Shown here one piece after another: positions 16,827 to 25,871 of a stretch of DNA of 64,000 bases; the stretch's first letter is position 1, and each line of letters opens with the position of its first letter. A program made the translations under genes and the position numbers. The stretch comes from an uncultured Sphaerochaeta sp. (GTDB lineage Bacteria; Spirochaetota; Spirochaetia; Sphaerochaetales; Sphaerochaetaceae). The notes under the pieces were generated by a model that was given only the letters and a program-made list of their open reading frames with translations, had not been told where the DNA came from and made no database searches. The stretch is taken from the NCBI RefSeq assembly GCF_963666015.1, contig NZ_OY762555.1, forward strand, positions 2,914,001 to 2,978,000. The letters run 5' to 3'.

Positions 16827-19280
16827 ATGGCCAGAACGATACCATTTGATCCAGCAAAATTGAGGGAGCCTCTCACTATTGAAACACCCTCGATTTCTGT
16901 TAACCAGTACAAGAGCAACATCAAGAAAGAGCTCAAACAATACGGAAAGGAACGCCTGATCCGTGCTTACTATGACATGCTCTTGATTAGAAAATTTGAA
17001 ACCATGTTGGACACCATCAAGAAAGAGGGTGTGTATCAAGGGATTACCTACAACCACCGTGGACCGGCTCACCTCTCCTCCGGTCAGGAAAGTGCTGCTG
17101 TCGGGCAGGCAATGGTTCTTGACCCCGAAGACCAGATATTTGGCTCCCATCGCAGTCATGGTGAGATTCTTGCCAAGAGCATGAGTGCGATCTACAAGAT
17201 GGAGGACAAGGAACTGCTCGCCATCATGGAGTCATTCATGGATGGGGAGACTTACAAGATTGTAGAGAAGCACTTCCCTGGAGAGAATGTCCGTGACCTT
17301 GCAGAGAACTTTGTACTGTACGGTGCCTTGGCAGAGATCTATGCCAAAAAGCCTGGTTTCTCAGCAGGTCTTGGTGGTTCTATGCATACCTTCTTCAAGC
17401 CTTTTGGAAGCATGCCCAACAACGCAATTGTTGGAGGTTCCTGTACTATTGCAGTCGGGGCTTCACTCTATAAGAAGATCAACCGCAAGAAGGGGATTGT
17501 CATCGCCAATATTGGTGATGGAGCGCTTGCACGTGGTCCTGTCTATGAAGGATTGGTGCTTTCCTCAATGGACCAGTACAAGACCCTCTGGGAAGACAAT
17601 CCAGGGTATCCTCCCTTTATGCTCAACTGTTTTGACAACCTCTATGCCATGGGCGGTCAGCCTGTTGGTGAGACCATGGGCTACAAGGTTGCTGCAAGGG
17701 TTGCCGCTGCTATCAACGAATACTCCATGCACACCGAGCGTGTTGATGGGTTCAACCCTCTTGCTGTAGCAGATGCCACTGCACGCAAGAAAGAAATCCT
17801 CCTCAAGGGTGAAGGTCCAGCGTTCATGGATACCATCACCTACCGTTACAGCGGTCATAGCCCCAGTGATGCAATGACCTATAGAACGAAGGAAGAGCTG
17901 GAAGCATTCCGTAACCAGGATCCCATTGTGGCCTACGGTAACTATCTTCTTGAAAACAAGGTTGTAAGTCAGGAAGAGCTTGACCAGTTTGATACGACCC
18001 TTGAAGAGAAGATGAGAAAGACGCTCGAGATTACCGTTGATCCTGTACTCAGCCCTATGGTGGATGAGCATTTTGTCGAGTCCGTGATGTTCTCCAATGG
18101 TAGTGTTGAGAAGCTCGATGACAGTGAACCTGTACTCCTCGAGAAATTGGAAGACAATGCAAGGGTAAAGCAGATTGCCCGAAGAAGTCGTTATGCTTAT
18201 GACGAGAACGGCAAGGAACTGCCTGCGGCAAAGCAGTACCAGTATCGTGATGCTGTCTTCGAGGCTATGGTCCATCGCTTCTCCATTGACCCGACCATGG
18301 TTGCCTATGGAGAGGATCATCGAGATTGGGGTGGGGCGTTTGCCTGCTACCGCGGTCTTACCGAACTGCTTCCTCCTTCCCGTTTCTTCAACTCCCCGAT
18401 CGCTGAATCAGCAATTGTCGGAAGCGGAGTAGGCTACGCAATGGCCGGTGGCCGCGCTGTTGTTGAATTGATGTACTGTGACTTCCTTGGTTGTGCAGGG
18501 GATGAGGTATTCAATCAGATGCCCAAATGGCAGGCAATGAGCGCCGGTGTCCTGAAGATGCCACTTGTGCTTCGGGTATCAGTTGGCAACAAGTATGGTG
18601 CACAGCATTCACAGGAATGGACCAGCATGGTCGCTTCCGTCCCTGGATTGAAGGCAATGTACCCTGCAACACCATATGATGTGAAAGGCATGCTCAACTA
18701 CGCACTCCGTGGTACTGACCCTGTGGTATTCTTTGAGAGCCAGAAACTCTATGGAATTGGCGAGATGTTCGTGAAGGAAGGTGTTCCTGAGGGCTACTAC
18801 GAAATTCCTGAAGGAGAACCGGTTGTCAGAAGGGAAGGTAAGGATGTTACCCTTATCGCACTCGGACCTGCTCTCTATACTGCAACAAAGGCTGCAGATG
18901 AGCTGGCTGAGAAAGGCCTTGAAGCAGAGGTAATCGACCTGAGATGGATCAACCCACTTAAGTATGAGTTGTTGATCGAATCAGTGAAGAAGACTGGTAG
19001 AGCTGTCTTCGTGACCGACAGCTCCGAGCGTGGCAGTTATCTGCACACCGTAAGCTCCAACCTCAGCAGGCTTGCCTTTGACTATCTTGATGCTCCGACG
19101 ATTGTGGTCGGGTCGAAGAACTGGATCACGCCGCCAGCAGAAATGGAAGAGTACTACTTTGCACAAGCGTACTCGGTACTGGATGCAATCCACGAACAGA
19201 TCTTGCCGATACCCGACTATGTCCCCAAGAGCAACTACACCGATGGTGAGTTCTTCAGGACAAGCAGACTCGGCGTCTGA
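16827..19280 (+). CDS. 2-oxoacid dehydrogenase E1, alpha-beta fusion
   Basis: This 817-residue thiamine-diphosphate enzyme decarboxylates a 2-oxoacid and acylates E2. The alpha part (about 40-400) has GSHRSHGEILAK (106-117), a variant of the usual DEHRCHG-type loop, and the TPP motif Gly-Asp-Gly at 230-232 with the paired Asn near 271. That spacing, about 40 residues, is longer than the usual 25-30. The beta part (about 470-800) starts QYRDAVFEAM and contains VAYGEDHRDWGGAF and a transketolase C-domain. Fused E1 proteins are familiar from Bacteroidetes and some spirochaetes and resemble the branched-chain type. It is the fourth gene of the DeoR operon. The substrate is unresolved. Confidence 0.9.
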   Translation: MARTIPFDPAKLREPLTIETPSISVNQYKSNIKKELKQYGKERLIRAYYDMLLIRKFETMLDTIKKEGVYQGITYNHRGPAHLSSGQESAAVGQAMVLDPEDQIFGSHRSHGEILAKSMSAIYKMEDKELLAIMESFMDGETYKIVEKHFPGENVRDLAENFVLYGALAEIYAKKPGFSAGLGGSMHTFFKPFGSMPNNAIVGGSCTIAVGASLYKKINRKKGIVIANIGDGALARGPVYEGLVLSSMDQYKTLWEDNPGYPPFMLNCFDNLYAMGGQPVGETMGYKVAARVAAAINEYSMHTERVDGFNPLAVADATARKKEILLKGEGPAFMDTITYRYSGHSPSDAMTYRTKEELEAFRNQDPIVAYGNYLLENKVVSQEELDQFDTTLEEKMRKTLEITVDPVLSPMVDEHFVESVMFSNGSVEKLDDSEPVLLEKLEDNARVKQIARRSRYAYDENGKELPAAKQYQYRDAVFEAMVHRFSIDPTMVAYGEDHRDWGGAFACYRGLTELLPPSRFFNSPIAESAIVGSGVGYAMAGGRAVVELMYCDFLGCAGDEVFNQMPKWQAMSAGVLKMPLVLRVSVGNKYGAQHSQEWTSMVASVPGLKAMYPATPYDVKGMLNYALRGTDPVVFFESQKLYGIGEMFVKEGVPEGYYEIPEGEPVVRREGKDVTLIALGPALYTATKAADELAEKGLEAEVIDLRWINPLKYELLIESVKKTGRAVFVTDSSERGSYLHTVSSNLSRLAFDYLDAPTIVVGSKNWITPPAEMEEYYFAQAYSVLDAIHEQILPIPDYVPKSNYTDGEFFRTSRLGV

Positions 19281-19292
19281 TAAGGAAAGCCC

Positions 19293-20609
19293 ATGGATTT
19301 GAAACAGCTTGAAAAAAGCATCAATGATAGAGATCTTGCTACTCGACTTACCTCGAGTAGTGAGATTGGTTCTCTGATTCAAGGTGGATCTCTTAAGAGA
19401 ACCGCTCTTGAAGAGGTGAATAACCATGTGCATACCACCTACTCATTCAGTCCCTATGAGCCCTCTGCAGCAGCTTATGCTGCTTGGAAGGCTGGGCTGG
19501 GTATTGTGGGAAGTATTGACCATGACAGTATTGGCGCGGCCCTGGAGATGATGGAAGCAGCACAGCATATTGGGATCGCCAGTACAGTAGGGTTTGAGCT
19601 GAGAACAAGTTTTCTCGATACTCCGCTTGCAGATAGAAAGCTCAACAATCCGGACAGTATCGGAATTGCCTATATGTGTGTCCACGGAGTTCCCAAGCAG
19701 CATATTGCTACTGTTGCAAAATTTCTCGAACCTGTGCAGAAAATCCGTAATGAGAGAAACAAAGCTCAAGTTGAGGCCTTGCAGGCCTTGGTGGGGAGGT
19801 ATGGATTCGATCTTGATTTTGAAAGGGATGTATTACCCCTGAGTAGAGCTGACAAGGGTGGTTCCGTTACTGAAAGGCACATTCTCTATGCTATGGCAAA
19901 CCAGAGTATCTCCATGTTTGGAAAAGGAGAGAAATTGGTACACTTCCTGAAGAAGGATCTGGGGCTGACCCTTGCTGGAAAGGTGCAGGATTGGTTATTG
20001 GACAAGGATAATCCCCACTATGCATATGATCTCTTGGGAGTCTACAAGAGTACCTTCCTGCCTCGATTCTTCATCCAACCTTCCAAAGAGGAGTGTTTGG
20101 ATGTGCGTGAGGTGGTCTCCTTTGCCAACAGCATTGGCGCCATCGCAGCCTATGCCTATCTCGGGGATGTAGCTGAGAGTGTGACCGGGGATAAGAAGGC
20201 AGAGAAGTTTGAGGATGAGTTCTTGGAAGAGTTGATGGATCTGCTGGTGGATATTGGGTTCCCTGCGGTGACCTATATGCCTCCGCGCAATACCAAGGAG
20301 CAGATGCTTCGCTTGCAGAAGCTTGCCAGGGAGAGAAACTTGATGGAGATCAGTGGGGTGGATATCAACAGCAGCAGGCAGAGTATGAATTGTCCTGAGT
20401 TGTTGGAACCTACTGCAAAACATCTCGTTGATGCAGCTTGGGCGCTGGTCGCGCATGAGAAGCTAGCTTCCTGTGATGATACCCTTGGTCTGTTCCATCC
20501 TGAAAATCCGATGGCAGGGTCTTCTCTCGAAGAGAAGTTGAAACATTACGCAGCGCTAGGAAGAAAGATGAATGTTCATGACCCATATTCCCTAGCCGAA
20601 CAGTTCTAA
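19293..20609 (+). CDS. PHP-domain protein of unknown substrate
   Basis: This 438-residue protein has a PHP metal-dependent phosphoesterase fold: NNHVHTTYS (His45, His47), SIDHDSIG (about 74-81), VGFELRTS (metal-binding Glu) and a late VDINS near 360. It is longer than histidinol-phosphatase-type PHP proteins because of a helical insertion of roughly 150 residues (about 130-265). It lies in a tightly packed operon between E1 and an SDR. A phosphatase or cyclic-phosphate esterase acting on a sugar phosphate is plausible, but no specific reaction is claimed. Confidence 0.8.
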   Translation: MDLKQLEKSINDRDLATRLTSSSEIGSLIQGGSLKRTALEEVNNHVHTTYSFSPYEPSAAAYAAWKAGLGIVGSIDHDSIGAALEMMEAAQHIGIASTVGFELRTSFLDTPLADRKLNNPDSIGIAYMCVHGVPKQHIATVAKFLEPVQKIRNERNKAQVEALQALVGRYGFDLDFERDVLPLSRADKGGSVTERHILYAMANQSISMFGKGEKLVHFLKKDLGLTLAGKVQDWLLDKDNPHYAYDLLGVYKSTFLPRFFIQPSKEECLDVREVVSFANSIGAIAAYAYLGDVAESVTGDKKAEKFEDEFLEELMDLLVDIGFPAVTYMPPRNTKEQMLRLQKLARERNLMEISGVDINSSRQSMNCPELLEPTAKHLVDAAWALVAHEKLASCDDTLGLFHPENPMAGSSLEEKLKHYAALGRKMNVHDPYSLAEQF

Positions 20610-20618
20610 GGAGAAGCA

Positions 20619-21779
20619 ATGAATACGTTTACAGAACAGATTAACTTTGAAATTCCCCCAGTGCTTCGTGGCTTGACCTTTGATGGTCAGAAGGGTTTGT
20701 TTATACACCGTGTCACTGGCAAGAAGGTGGACCTTTCCCTGCCATCTCCACAAGAGTTTGCAAGTATCGAAGAGGCATCTGAAGCTTGGAAAAAGCTGCT
20801 CGATGCTTACACTTCAGAGAGGAAGGTTTTCCCTTCTGTAATAGAGATTGCAGGGATGGACCTGCAGTACGGACTGGGTACTAACTACGATGAGGCCCTC
20901 AGGGCGGAAGGGGTAAGCATGCTCCCCACCCTTTCTCCTACATTCAGCCGGGCAGATGTCGTTCGAGACAAGGTAGTCTTGGTCACCGGTGGTGCACAGG
21001 GATTTGGGGAGGGCATGGTTCGCTCCCTTGTTGAGCATGGAGCCTTTGTCTATATAGCCGACATGAATGCAGATGGGGCAAAAAAGCTCAGCGATGAGTT
21101 GAACTGGGAAGCCTGTATCACGGTTTCCAAACCACTCACGGTCAATGTAACCGATGAGAAGAGTGTCGAGGCTATGATGAATCAGGTAGCTGAAGAGACC
21201 GGGGGATTGGATCTGTTTGTCTCCAATGCAGGTGTGCTTCGTGCCGGTTCAGTGAAGCTGATGGAGCTGAAGGATTTCCAGTTCGTTACCAACGTTGATT
21301 ACACTGGATTCTTTATCTGCACAAAGTTTGCCTCCAGACTGATGGCTTTGCAGAATATTCCCAGTGCCTCGTATTTTACGGATATTATAGCCATCTCCAG
21401 TAAGTCCGGATTGGAAGGTTCCAATAAGAATGGCGCCTATGCCGGTGCCAAATTTGGGACCATCGGGCTCACACAGAGCTTTGCTTTGGAGTTGGTAGAG
21501 GATAACATTAAGGTCAACGCAATCTGTCCGGGCAACTTCCTTGATGGTCCGCTTTGGTCGGATCCTAAGAGAGGGTTGTTCGTGCAGTACCTGGAAGCTG
21601 GAAAGGTTCCAGGAGCGAAAAGTGTTGCTGATGTAAGAAGGTTCTATGAATCGAAGGTGCCGATGAATCGTGGATGTCGCACAGAGGACGTCATGAGGGC
21701 ACTTCTCTACATAGTCGAACAGACCTACGAGACAGGTCAGGCGGTTCCCGTAACCGGTGGCCAGGTCATGCTTAATTAG
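20619..21779 (+). CDS. Short-chain dehydrogenase with a 110-residue N-terminal extension
   Basis: The C-terminal two thirds is a classical SDR: NAD(P) motif TGGAQGFG at 123-130, ADMN after strand 2, SNAGV, Ser in ISSKSG and the Tyr-x3-Lys pair in AYAGAKFG. Residues 1-112 form an extension I do not recognise, beginning with a segment LRGLTFDGQKGLFIHRVTGK. Its closest remembered relatives are sorbitol-6-phosphate 2-dehydrogenases and the dehydrogenase half of RhaEW. In the operon it could oxidise or reduce a rhamnose-derived intermediate such as lactaldehyde. It starts 9 bp after the PHP gene. Confidence 0.85.
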   Translation: MNTFTEQINFEIPPVLRGLTFDGQKGLFIHRVTGKKVDLSLPSPQEFASIEEASEAWKKLLDAYTSERKVFPSVIEIAGMDLQYGLGTNYDEALRAEGVSMLPTLSPTFSRADVVRDKVVLVTGGAQGFGEGMVRSLVEHGAFVYIADMNADGAKKLSDELNWEACITVSKPLTVNVTDEKSVEAMMNQVAEETGGLDLFVSNAGVLRAGSVKLMELKDFQFVTNVDYTGFFICTKFASRLMALQNIPSASYFTDIIAISSKSGLEGSNKNGAYAGAKFGTIGLTQSFALELVEDNIKVNAICPGNFLDGPLWSDPKRGLFVQYLEAGKVPGAKSVADVRRFYESKVPMNRGCRTEDVMRALLYIVEQTYETGQAVPVTGGQVMLN

Positions 21780-21789
21780 GAGAATAGAA

Positions 21790-23064
21790 ATGAAAACACG
21801 TGCTATCCGTCTGTATGGAGTGAATGATCTTCGCCTCGAAGAGTTTGAACTTCCCCAGATTGCTGAGGACGAAATCCTCGCAAAAGTGATAACCAATAGT
21901 ATCTGTATGAGCGACCACAAGGCTGCTGAGCAGGGTGCAAGCCATAAAAGAGTCCCCAATGATGTTGACAAGAACCCGATTATGCTGGGTCATGAGTTTT
22001 GTGGAGAAATCGTTGAGGTAGGAAAGAAATGGCAGGATACGTTCAAGGTTGGTTCACGTTTCTCTATCCAGCCAGCTTTGAATTACAAGGGTTCCCTTGA
22101 TGCTCCCGGCTATTCGTTCCAGTACATCGGAGGGGACGCAACATATGTGGTGATTCCCCATCAGGTAATGGAACTGGATTGCTTACTCCCTTACGATGGG
22201 GAGGCTTTCTTCCTCGGTAGTCTCGCTGAACCTGTTTCCTGTGTCGTTGGCACCTTCCACGCTATGTATCATACCACGAATGGTTCGTATGAGCACAAGA
22301 TGGGAATTGTCGAGGGTGGCAATATGGCAATTCTTGCCGGGGTTGGCCCCATGGGTCTCTCCGCAATTGACTATGCAGTACACAACCCTGATCGCAAGCC
22401 CGGTCGCCTGGTCGTGACCGACATAGATGATGCACGCCTCAAACGTGCGCAGGACCTGTACAGCGTTGAGGATGCAAAGCAGAACGGAGTGGAGCTGATC
22501 TACGTCAATACCAAGAACTACAGTGACCCGAATGCAACCTTGATGGAGTTCACTGATGGAAAGGGCTACGATGATGTGCTGGTCATGGCTCCGGTAAGGA
22601 TGCTGGTAGAGCAGGCCGATGCGATCCTCGCAAAGGATGGTTGCCTGAACTTCTTCGCCGGTCCAAACAAAACAGATTTCACTGCAAGCATGAACTTCTA
22701 CAACGTGCACTACGCTTCCACCCACATTGTGGGTACCAGTGGTGGAAATACCGATGATATGAGGGAGTCGTTGCACCTGATGGAGAAGGGGTTGATTAAC
22801 CCTGCAGCAATGGTCACCCATATCGGAGGGCTCTCGGCAGTTCCTGAGGCAGTGATTAACCTGCCAAATATCCCTGGTGGAAAGAAGATGATGTATACTC
22901 ATCTTGACTTCCCCCTCACAGCACTGACCGACCTTGCTGAACTGGGTAAAACCAATGAGGTGTTTGCTGAACTGGCAAAGCTGGTTGATAAGCACAATGG
23001 ATTGTGGTCAGCTGAAGCAGAAGCCTACCTCTTGAAAAACTGCAAGAAACGAATCAAGGAGTAA
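21790..23064 (+). CDS. Zinc-type dehydrogenase similar to L-sorbose-1-phosphate reductase (SorE)
   Basis: This 424-residue medium-chain dehydrogenase follows the enterobacterial SorE sequence as I remember it: AIRLYGVNDLRLEEFELP at the start, NPIMLGHEFCGEIVEVGKKWQ (about 64), PGYSFQYIGGDATYVVIP, GVGPMGLSAIDYA (nucleotide fold, about 192) and LNFFAGPNKTDF, then VGTSGGNTDDM. SorE reduces L-sorbose 1-phosphate to D-glucitol 6-phosphate. Here the setting is rhamnose catabolism, so the real substrate may be another ketose phosphate or aldehyde. ATG 21790 has AGGAG just upstream, overlapping the SDR stop. Confidence 0.82.
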   Translation: MKTRAIRLYGVNDLRLEEFELPQIAEDEILAKVITNSICMSDHKAAEQGASHKRVPNDVDKNPIMLGHEFCGEIVEVGKKWQDTFKVGSRFSIQPALNYKGSLDAPGYSFQYIGGDATYVVIPHQVMELDCLLPYDGEAFFLGSLAEPVSCVVGTFHAMYHTTNGSYEHKMGIVEGGNMAILAGVGPMGLSAIDYAVHNPDRKPGRLVVTDIDDARLKRAQDLYSVEDAKQNGVELIYVNTKNYSDPNATLMEFTDGKGYDDVLVMAPVRMLVEQADAILAKDGCLNFFAGPNKTDFTASMNFYNVHYASTHIVGTSGGNTDDMRESLHLMEKGLINPAAMVTHIGGLSAVPEAVINLPNIPGGKKMMYTHLDFPLTALTDLAELGKTNEVFAELAKLVDKHNGLWSAEAEAYLLKNCKKRIKE

Positions 23065-23066
23065 TT

Positions 23067-24491
23067 ATGAAAAAGCATATCGCCATCGACTTAGGTGCTT
23101 CCAACGGCCGGGTTCTCGTCGGGGACCTCGGTGAGTTTGAAGTCGTACATCGGTTTGTCACCCAAAACGACCAGATACTGGGGGAGTTCTATTGGAATAT
23201 CCAAAGCCTGTTCGCCGAGATCAAGGTGGGACTGAAAAGGGCTTTTGCCAAGTATGGGAGTGATATCACCTCCATCGGCATTGACACCTGGGGCGTTGAC
23301 TATGTGCTCACTGATGCAAAAGGGAGCTTGGCCTCCCTTTGCTATCACTATCGTGACAGCAGAACCGATGGCTTGATTGAACAGGTGTCGAAGCAGTTGG
23401 GTGGGAAGATGCGGATCTATGAGAGAACCGGAATTGCCTTCCAACCCTTCAATACCCTCTATCAGCTTGCAGCCATGAAACGTGATCGCCCTGAAACCTT
23501 GAAGGCGGCATCTCACTACCTATCGGTACCAGACCTGCTTGCCTATTGGTTGACTGGGATCATGAAGAATGAACGTACCCATGCTTCAACCACGCAATTG
23601 TATGATCCAAAGCAGAGAACATGGGCATGGGATCTGATCGATGATATGGGTTTTGAGCGTTCCTTGTTTGGGGAAATTGTTGACAGTGGTACTGTATTGG
23701 GAAGCTTGACCACGGATGTTGCCCACGAAGTGGGGGCCTCCTCTGAGGTGGTCGTAATTGCAAGCGCTGCTCATGATACTGCGAGTGCAGTAGCTGCCGT
23801 TCCTGCTGAGGCTGGAGGGACGCCACTGTACATCTCCAGCGGTACCTGGTCACTTCTGGGAGTTGAACTTTCTGAACCCCGAACTGACCAAGCTTCCATG
23901 GAGAGTGGTTTTACCAATGAGGTAGCAGCCAGCGGTGGTATCCGATTTCTCAAGAATATCATGGGTATGTGGATACAACAGGAGTGTGTCAGACACTGGG
24001 AAAGGGAAGGCCATGAGATTAAGTGGAAAGAGCTTGATGAAGAAACACTTCGCTGCACGGACTATGAGGGATACATCGACCCAGCCGATACTCGTTTTCT
24101 CAAACCCAATAGCCATGATAATCTGATGACTGACAGGATTGATGCCTGGTGCCAGGAGCATGATCTTCCCAAACCTTCCAATAATGGTGAGTATATGGTT
24201 GCCATCTATCGGGGCCTTGCCAAGGCCTATGCCAAGGCAATCAGCGATCTGGAAGCTGTGATCGGGAAGAAATTCACGGCTTTGCATATTATTGGTGGAG
24301 GATGCAAGAACGAGATTCTCGACCAATGGGCAGCCACTGAAACCGGTCTACCTGTGTATGCAGGACCGGTGGAAGCAACAGCTTTAGGTAATTTGGTTGT
24401 TCAAGCCTGGGCAACCGGTGAACTGAAAAGTCTGCAAGAGGGACGTGACCGGATCAAGCGGGAGCAGAAGGTAAAGATCTTCAAGCCGTAA
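23067..24491 (+). CDS. rhaB: L-rhamnulokinase
   Basis: This 474-residue FGGY-family kinase phosphorylates L-rhamnulose at O1. It shows the N-terminal phosphate loop DLGASNGRV (about 8-16), GIDTWGVDYVL (about 70-80), the RhaB-like RTGIAFQPFNTLYQL (about 118), ISSGTWSLLGVE and the C-terminal IIGGGCKNEIL adenosine-binding block. E. coli RhaB is 489 residues. It starts 2 bp after the SorE-like gene and ends the DeoR operon, followed by a terminator. Its placement away from rhaA means the kinase step is under DeoR control and the isomerase step under AraC control. Confidence 0.94.
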   Translation: MKKHIAIDLGASNGRVLVGDLGEFEVVHRFVTQNDQILGEFYWNIQSLFAEIKVGLKRAFAKYGSDITSIGIDTWGVDYVLTDAKGSLASLCYHYRDSRTDGLIEQVSKQLGGKMRIYERTGIAFQPFNTLYQLAAMKRDRPETLKAASHYLSVPDLLAYWLTGIMKNERTHASTTQLYDPKQRTWAWDLIDDMGFERSLFGEIVDSGTVLGSLTTDVAHEVGASSEVVVIASAAHDTASAVAAVPAEAGGTPLYISSGTWSLLGVELSEPRTDQASMESGFTNEVAASGGIRFLKNIMGMWIQQECVRHWEREGHEIKWKELDEETLRCTDYEGYIDPADTRFLKPNSHDNLMTDRIDAWCQEHDLPKPSNNGEYMVAIYRGLAKAYAKAISDLEAVIGKKFTALHIIGGGCKNEILDQWAATETGLPVYAGPVEATALGNLVVQAWATGELKSLQEGRDRIKREQKVKIFKP

Positions 24492-24513
24492 AACAAAGAG
24501 CATCAGACAAAGC

Positions 24514-24537
24514 CAGCCCTTCCTCAACGAGGGGCTG
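24514..24537 (+). terminator. Terminator of the deoR-rhaB operon
   Basis: CAGCCC...GGGCTG forms a 9-bp stem with a 6-base loop, followed by TTTCT. It overlaps the end of the convergent SNF2 fragment. Confidence 0.65.
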
Positions 24538-25408
24538 TTTCTGTGTGGCTCTCCCTCAATTCGACGAGCTCTTTCAGCTGTTCAGTTGAGAGCTCTGTTG
24601 TCCAATGCTCCCCTGCTGATACAACACTGTCAGCCAGATTTTTTTTGGAAGTGAGCATATCGTTGATGCGTTCCTCAAATGTTCCTTCTGTGATAAGCCG
24701 GTGGACAGTTACCTGTTTGTCTTGCCCAATCCTGAACGCGCGGTCGGTTGCTTGGTTCTCCACAGCGGGATTCCACCATAGATCATAGTGAATCACATGG
24801 CTTGCTGATGTAAGATTCAAGCCTGTCCCCCCTGCCCTGATTGAGAGAAGCATCAGCCAGCATTCAGGATCAGATTGGAATTGCTTCACCATTGCATCCC
24901 TCTGTTGCCTGGAGGATCCTCCATGCAGGAAGGGGGCATCCAATGAGAATGATTCTTTCAACAACTCTTGAAGCAGGAATCCCATCTGGGCATATTGAGT
25001 GAAAACAAATACTTTCTCATTTTGTTGGTGAATCGATTCAAGCAGGTCCATCAAGAGGGTAGTCTTACCGGAGTTTCCAGTTTCCTTGCATCTGGTGTCG
25101 CAATAGAGGGCAGGGTGGCAACAGACCTGTTTGAGGGATGTCATTAACTTGAAGACAGCTCCCTTCTTTGCAATGCCGTCTGCATCCTGAAGTGTTTTCT
25201 CCGTCTCCTCCACAATTCCCTTGTATAGTACTTTCTGCTCCAAGGATAGATTTGCGTACCGTTCAAGAACCAACTTCTCTGGTAAGTCACTGATGATGGA
25301 AGTATCGGTTTTGACTCGACGAAGCATCAAGGGTTTTGTAAGGGATCGGAATGCCTTCAAGGCAGCCTGATCGTGATATCGCTCAATTTTTTGTTGTCTG
25401 TTTTCGTG
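24524..25408 (-). pseudogene. C-terminal fragment of an SNF2-family helicase
   Basis: The frame encodes about 290 residues that match the last third of SWIM-associated SNF2 ATPases: PLMLRRVKTDTSIISDLPEK, then VFVFTQYAQMG, FLHGGSSRQQRDAM, the RecA2 motif V SIRAGGTGLNLTSA and motif VI ATDRAFRIGQ. The N-terminal ATPase half, with Walker A and DEAH-type box, is missing. Helicase-like residues (IERYHDQAALKAF) continue upstream of any start codon, and the frame then runs into the remnant of an upstream SWIM gene. A TTG at 25360 could start translation, but the product would lack ATP binding. It is best read as a deletion remnant. Confidence 0.85.
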
Positions 25409-25620
25409 TATTGACTGATTCCAACGACTATCTTGTAAGGAGTAGCTCTTTTCCCTTGGACACGCGCTACCACCTTCCCCTTCGAGCTCTTGATGGAAAG
25501 GACTGATCTGTTACGGGCGTATCGCTTCCCTCTGGGTATCCTGTTTGAGTAATCGATTTGTGTAAGAGAGTCGAGCCATCGCGCGCCCCACCATGTGTTT
25601 CCATATTCGGTGTATACCAT
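25357..25620 (-). pseudogene. N-terminal fragment of a SWIM zinc-finger protein
   Basis: Eighty-seven residues match the start of the SWIM-finger proteins normally encoded just upstream of an SNF2 ATPase: WWGARWLDSL, YSNRIPRGKRYARNRSV and KRATPYKIVV. After about residue 70 the homology stops and the frame reads out of phase into the SNF2 fragment, ending at 25357. The rest of the gene, including the SWIM motif, is absent. With the SNF2 fragment this marks one internal deletion of probably several kilobases, with a junction near 25405-25425. Confidence 0.82.
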
Positions 25621-25871
25621 AGCTTAAACTATGCAGTAATCATGCACAAATTACCATCAATTTTCTTGTCATTTAGACACTGATCCATACAAAAAGTGAG
25701 CAGGAAAACTACTCCATACCAATCCAAATATATCGATATTGGAAGGAAACATATCGTCCAATTTCAATAGATTTTCTTGTTAGTTTGAGAGTATTGTAAA
25801 GGTTTACACTTAGCTGTAGGTGTATAAATATAGTAAAAAACATACTGAAAGCTATACAAAGTAGAAAAACC

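Noticed and set aside
24524..25360. Intact short helicase gene starting at TTG 25360
   Set aside because: Helicase-like residues continue upstream of the TTG and the ATP-binding half is absent, so a deletion remnant is more likely.
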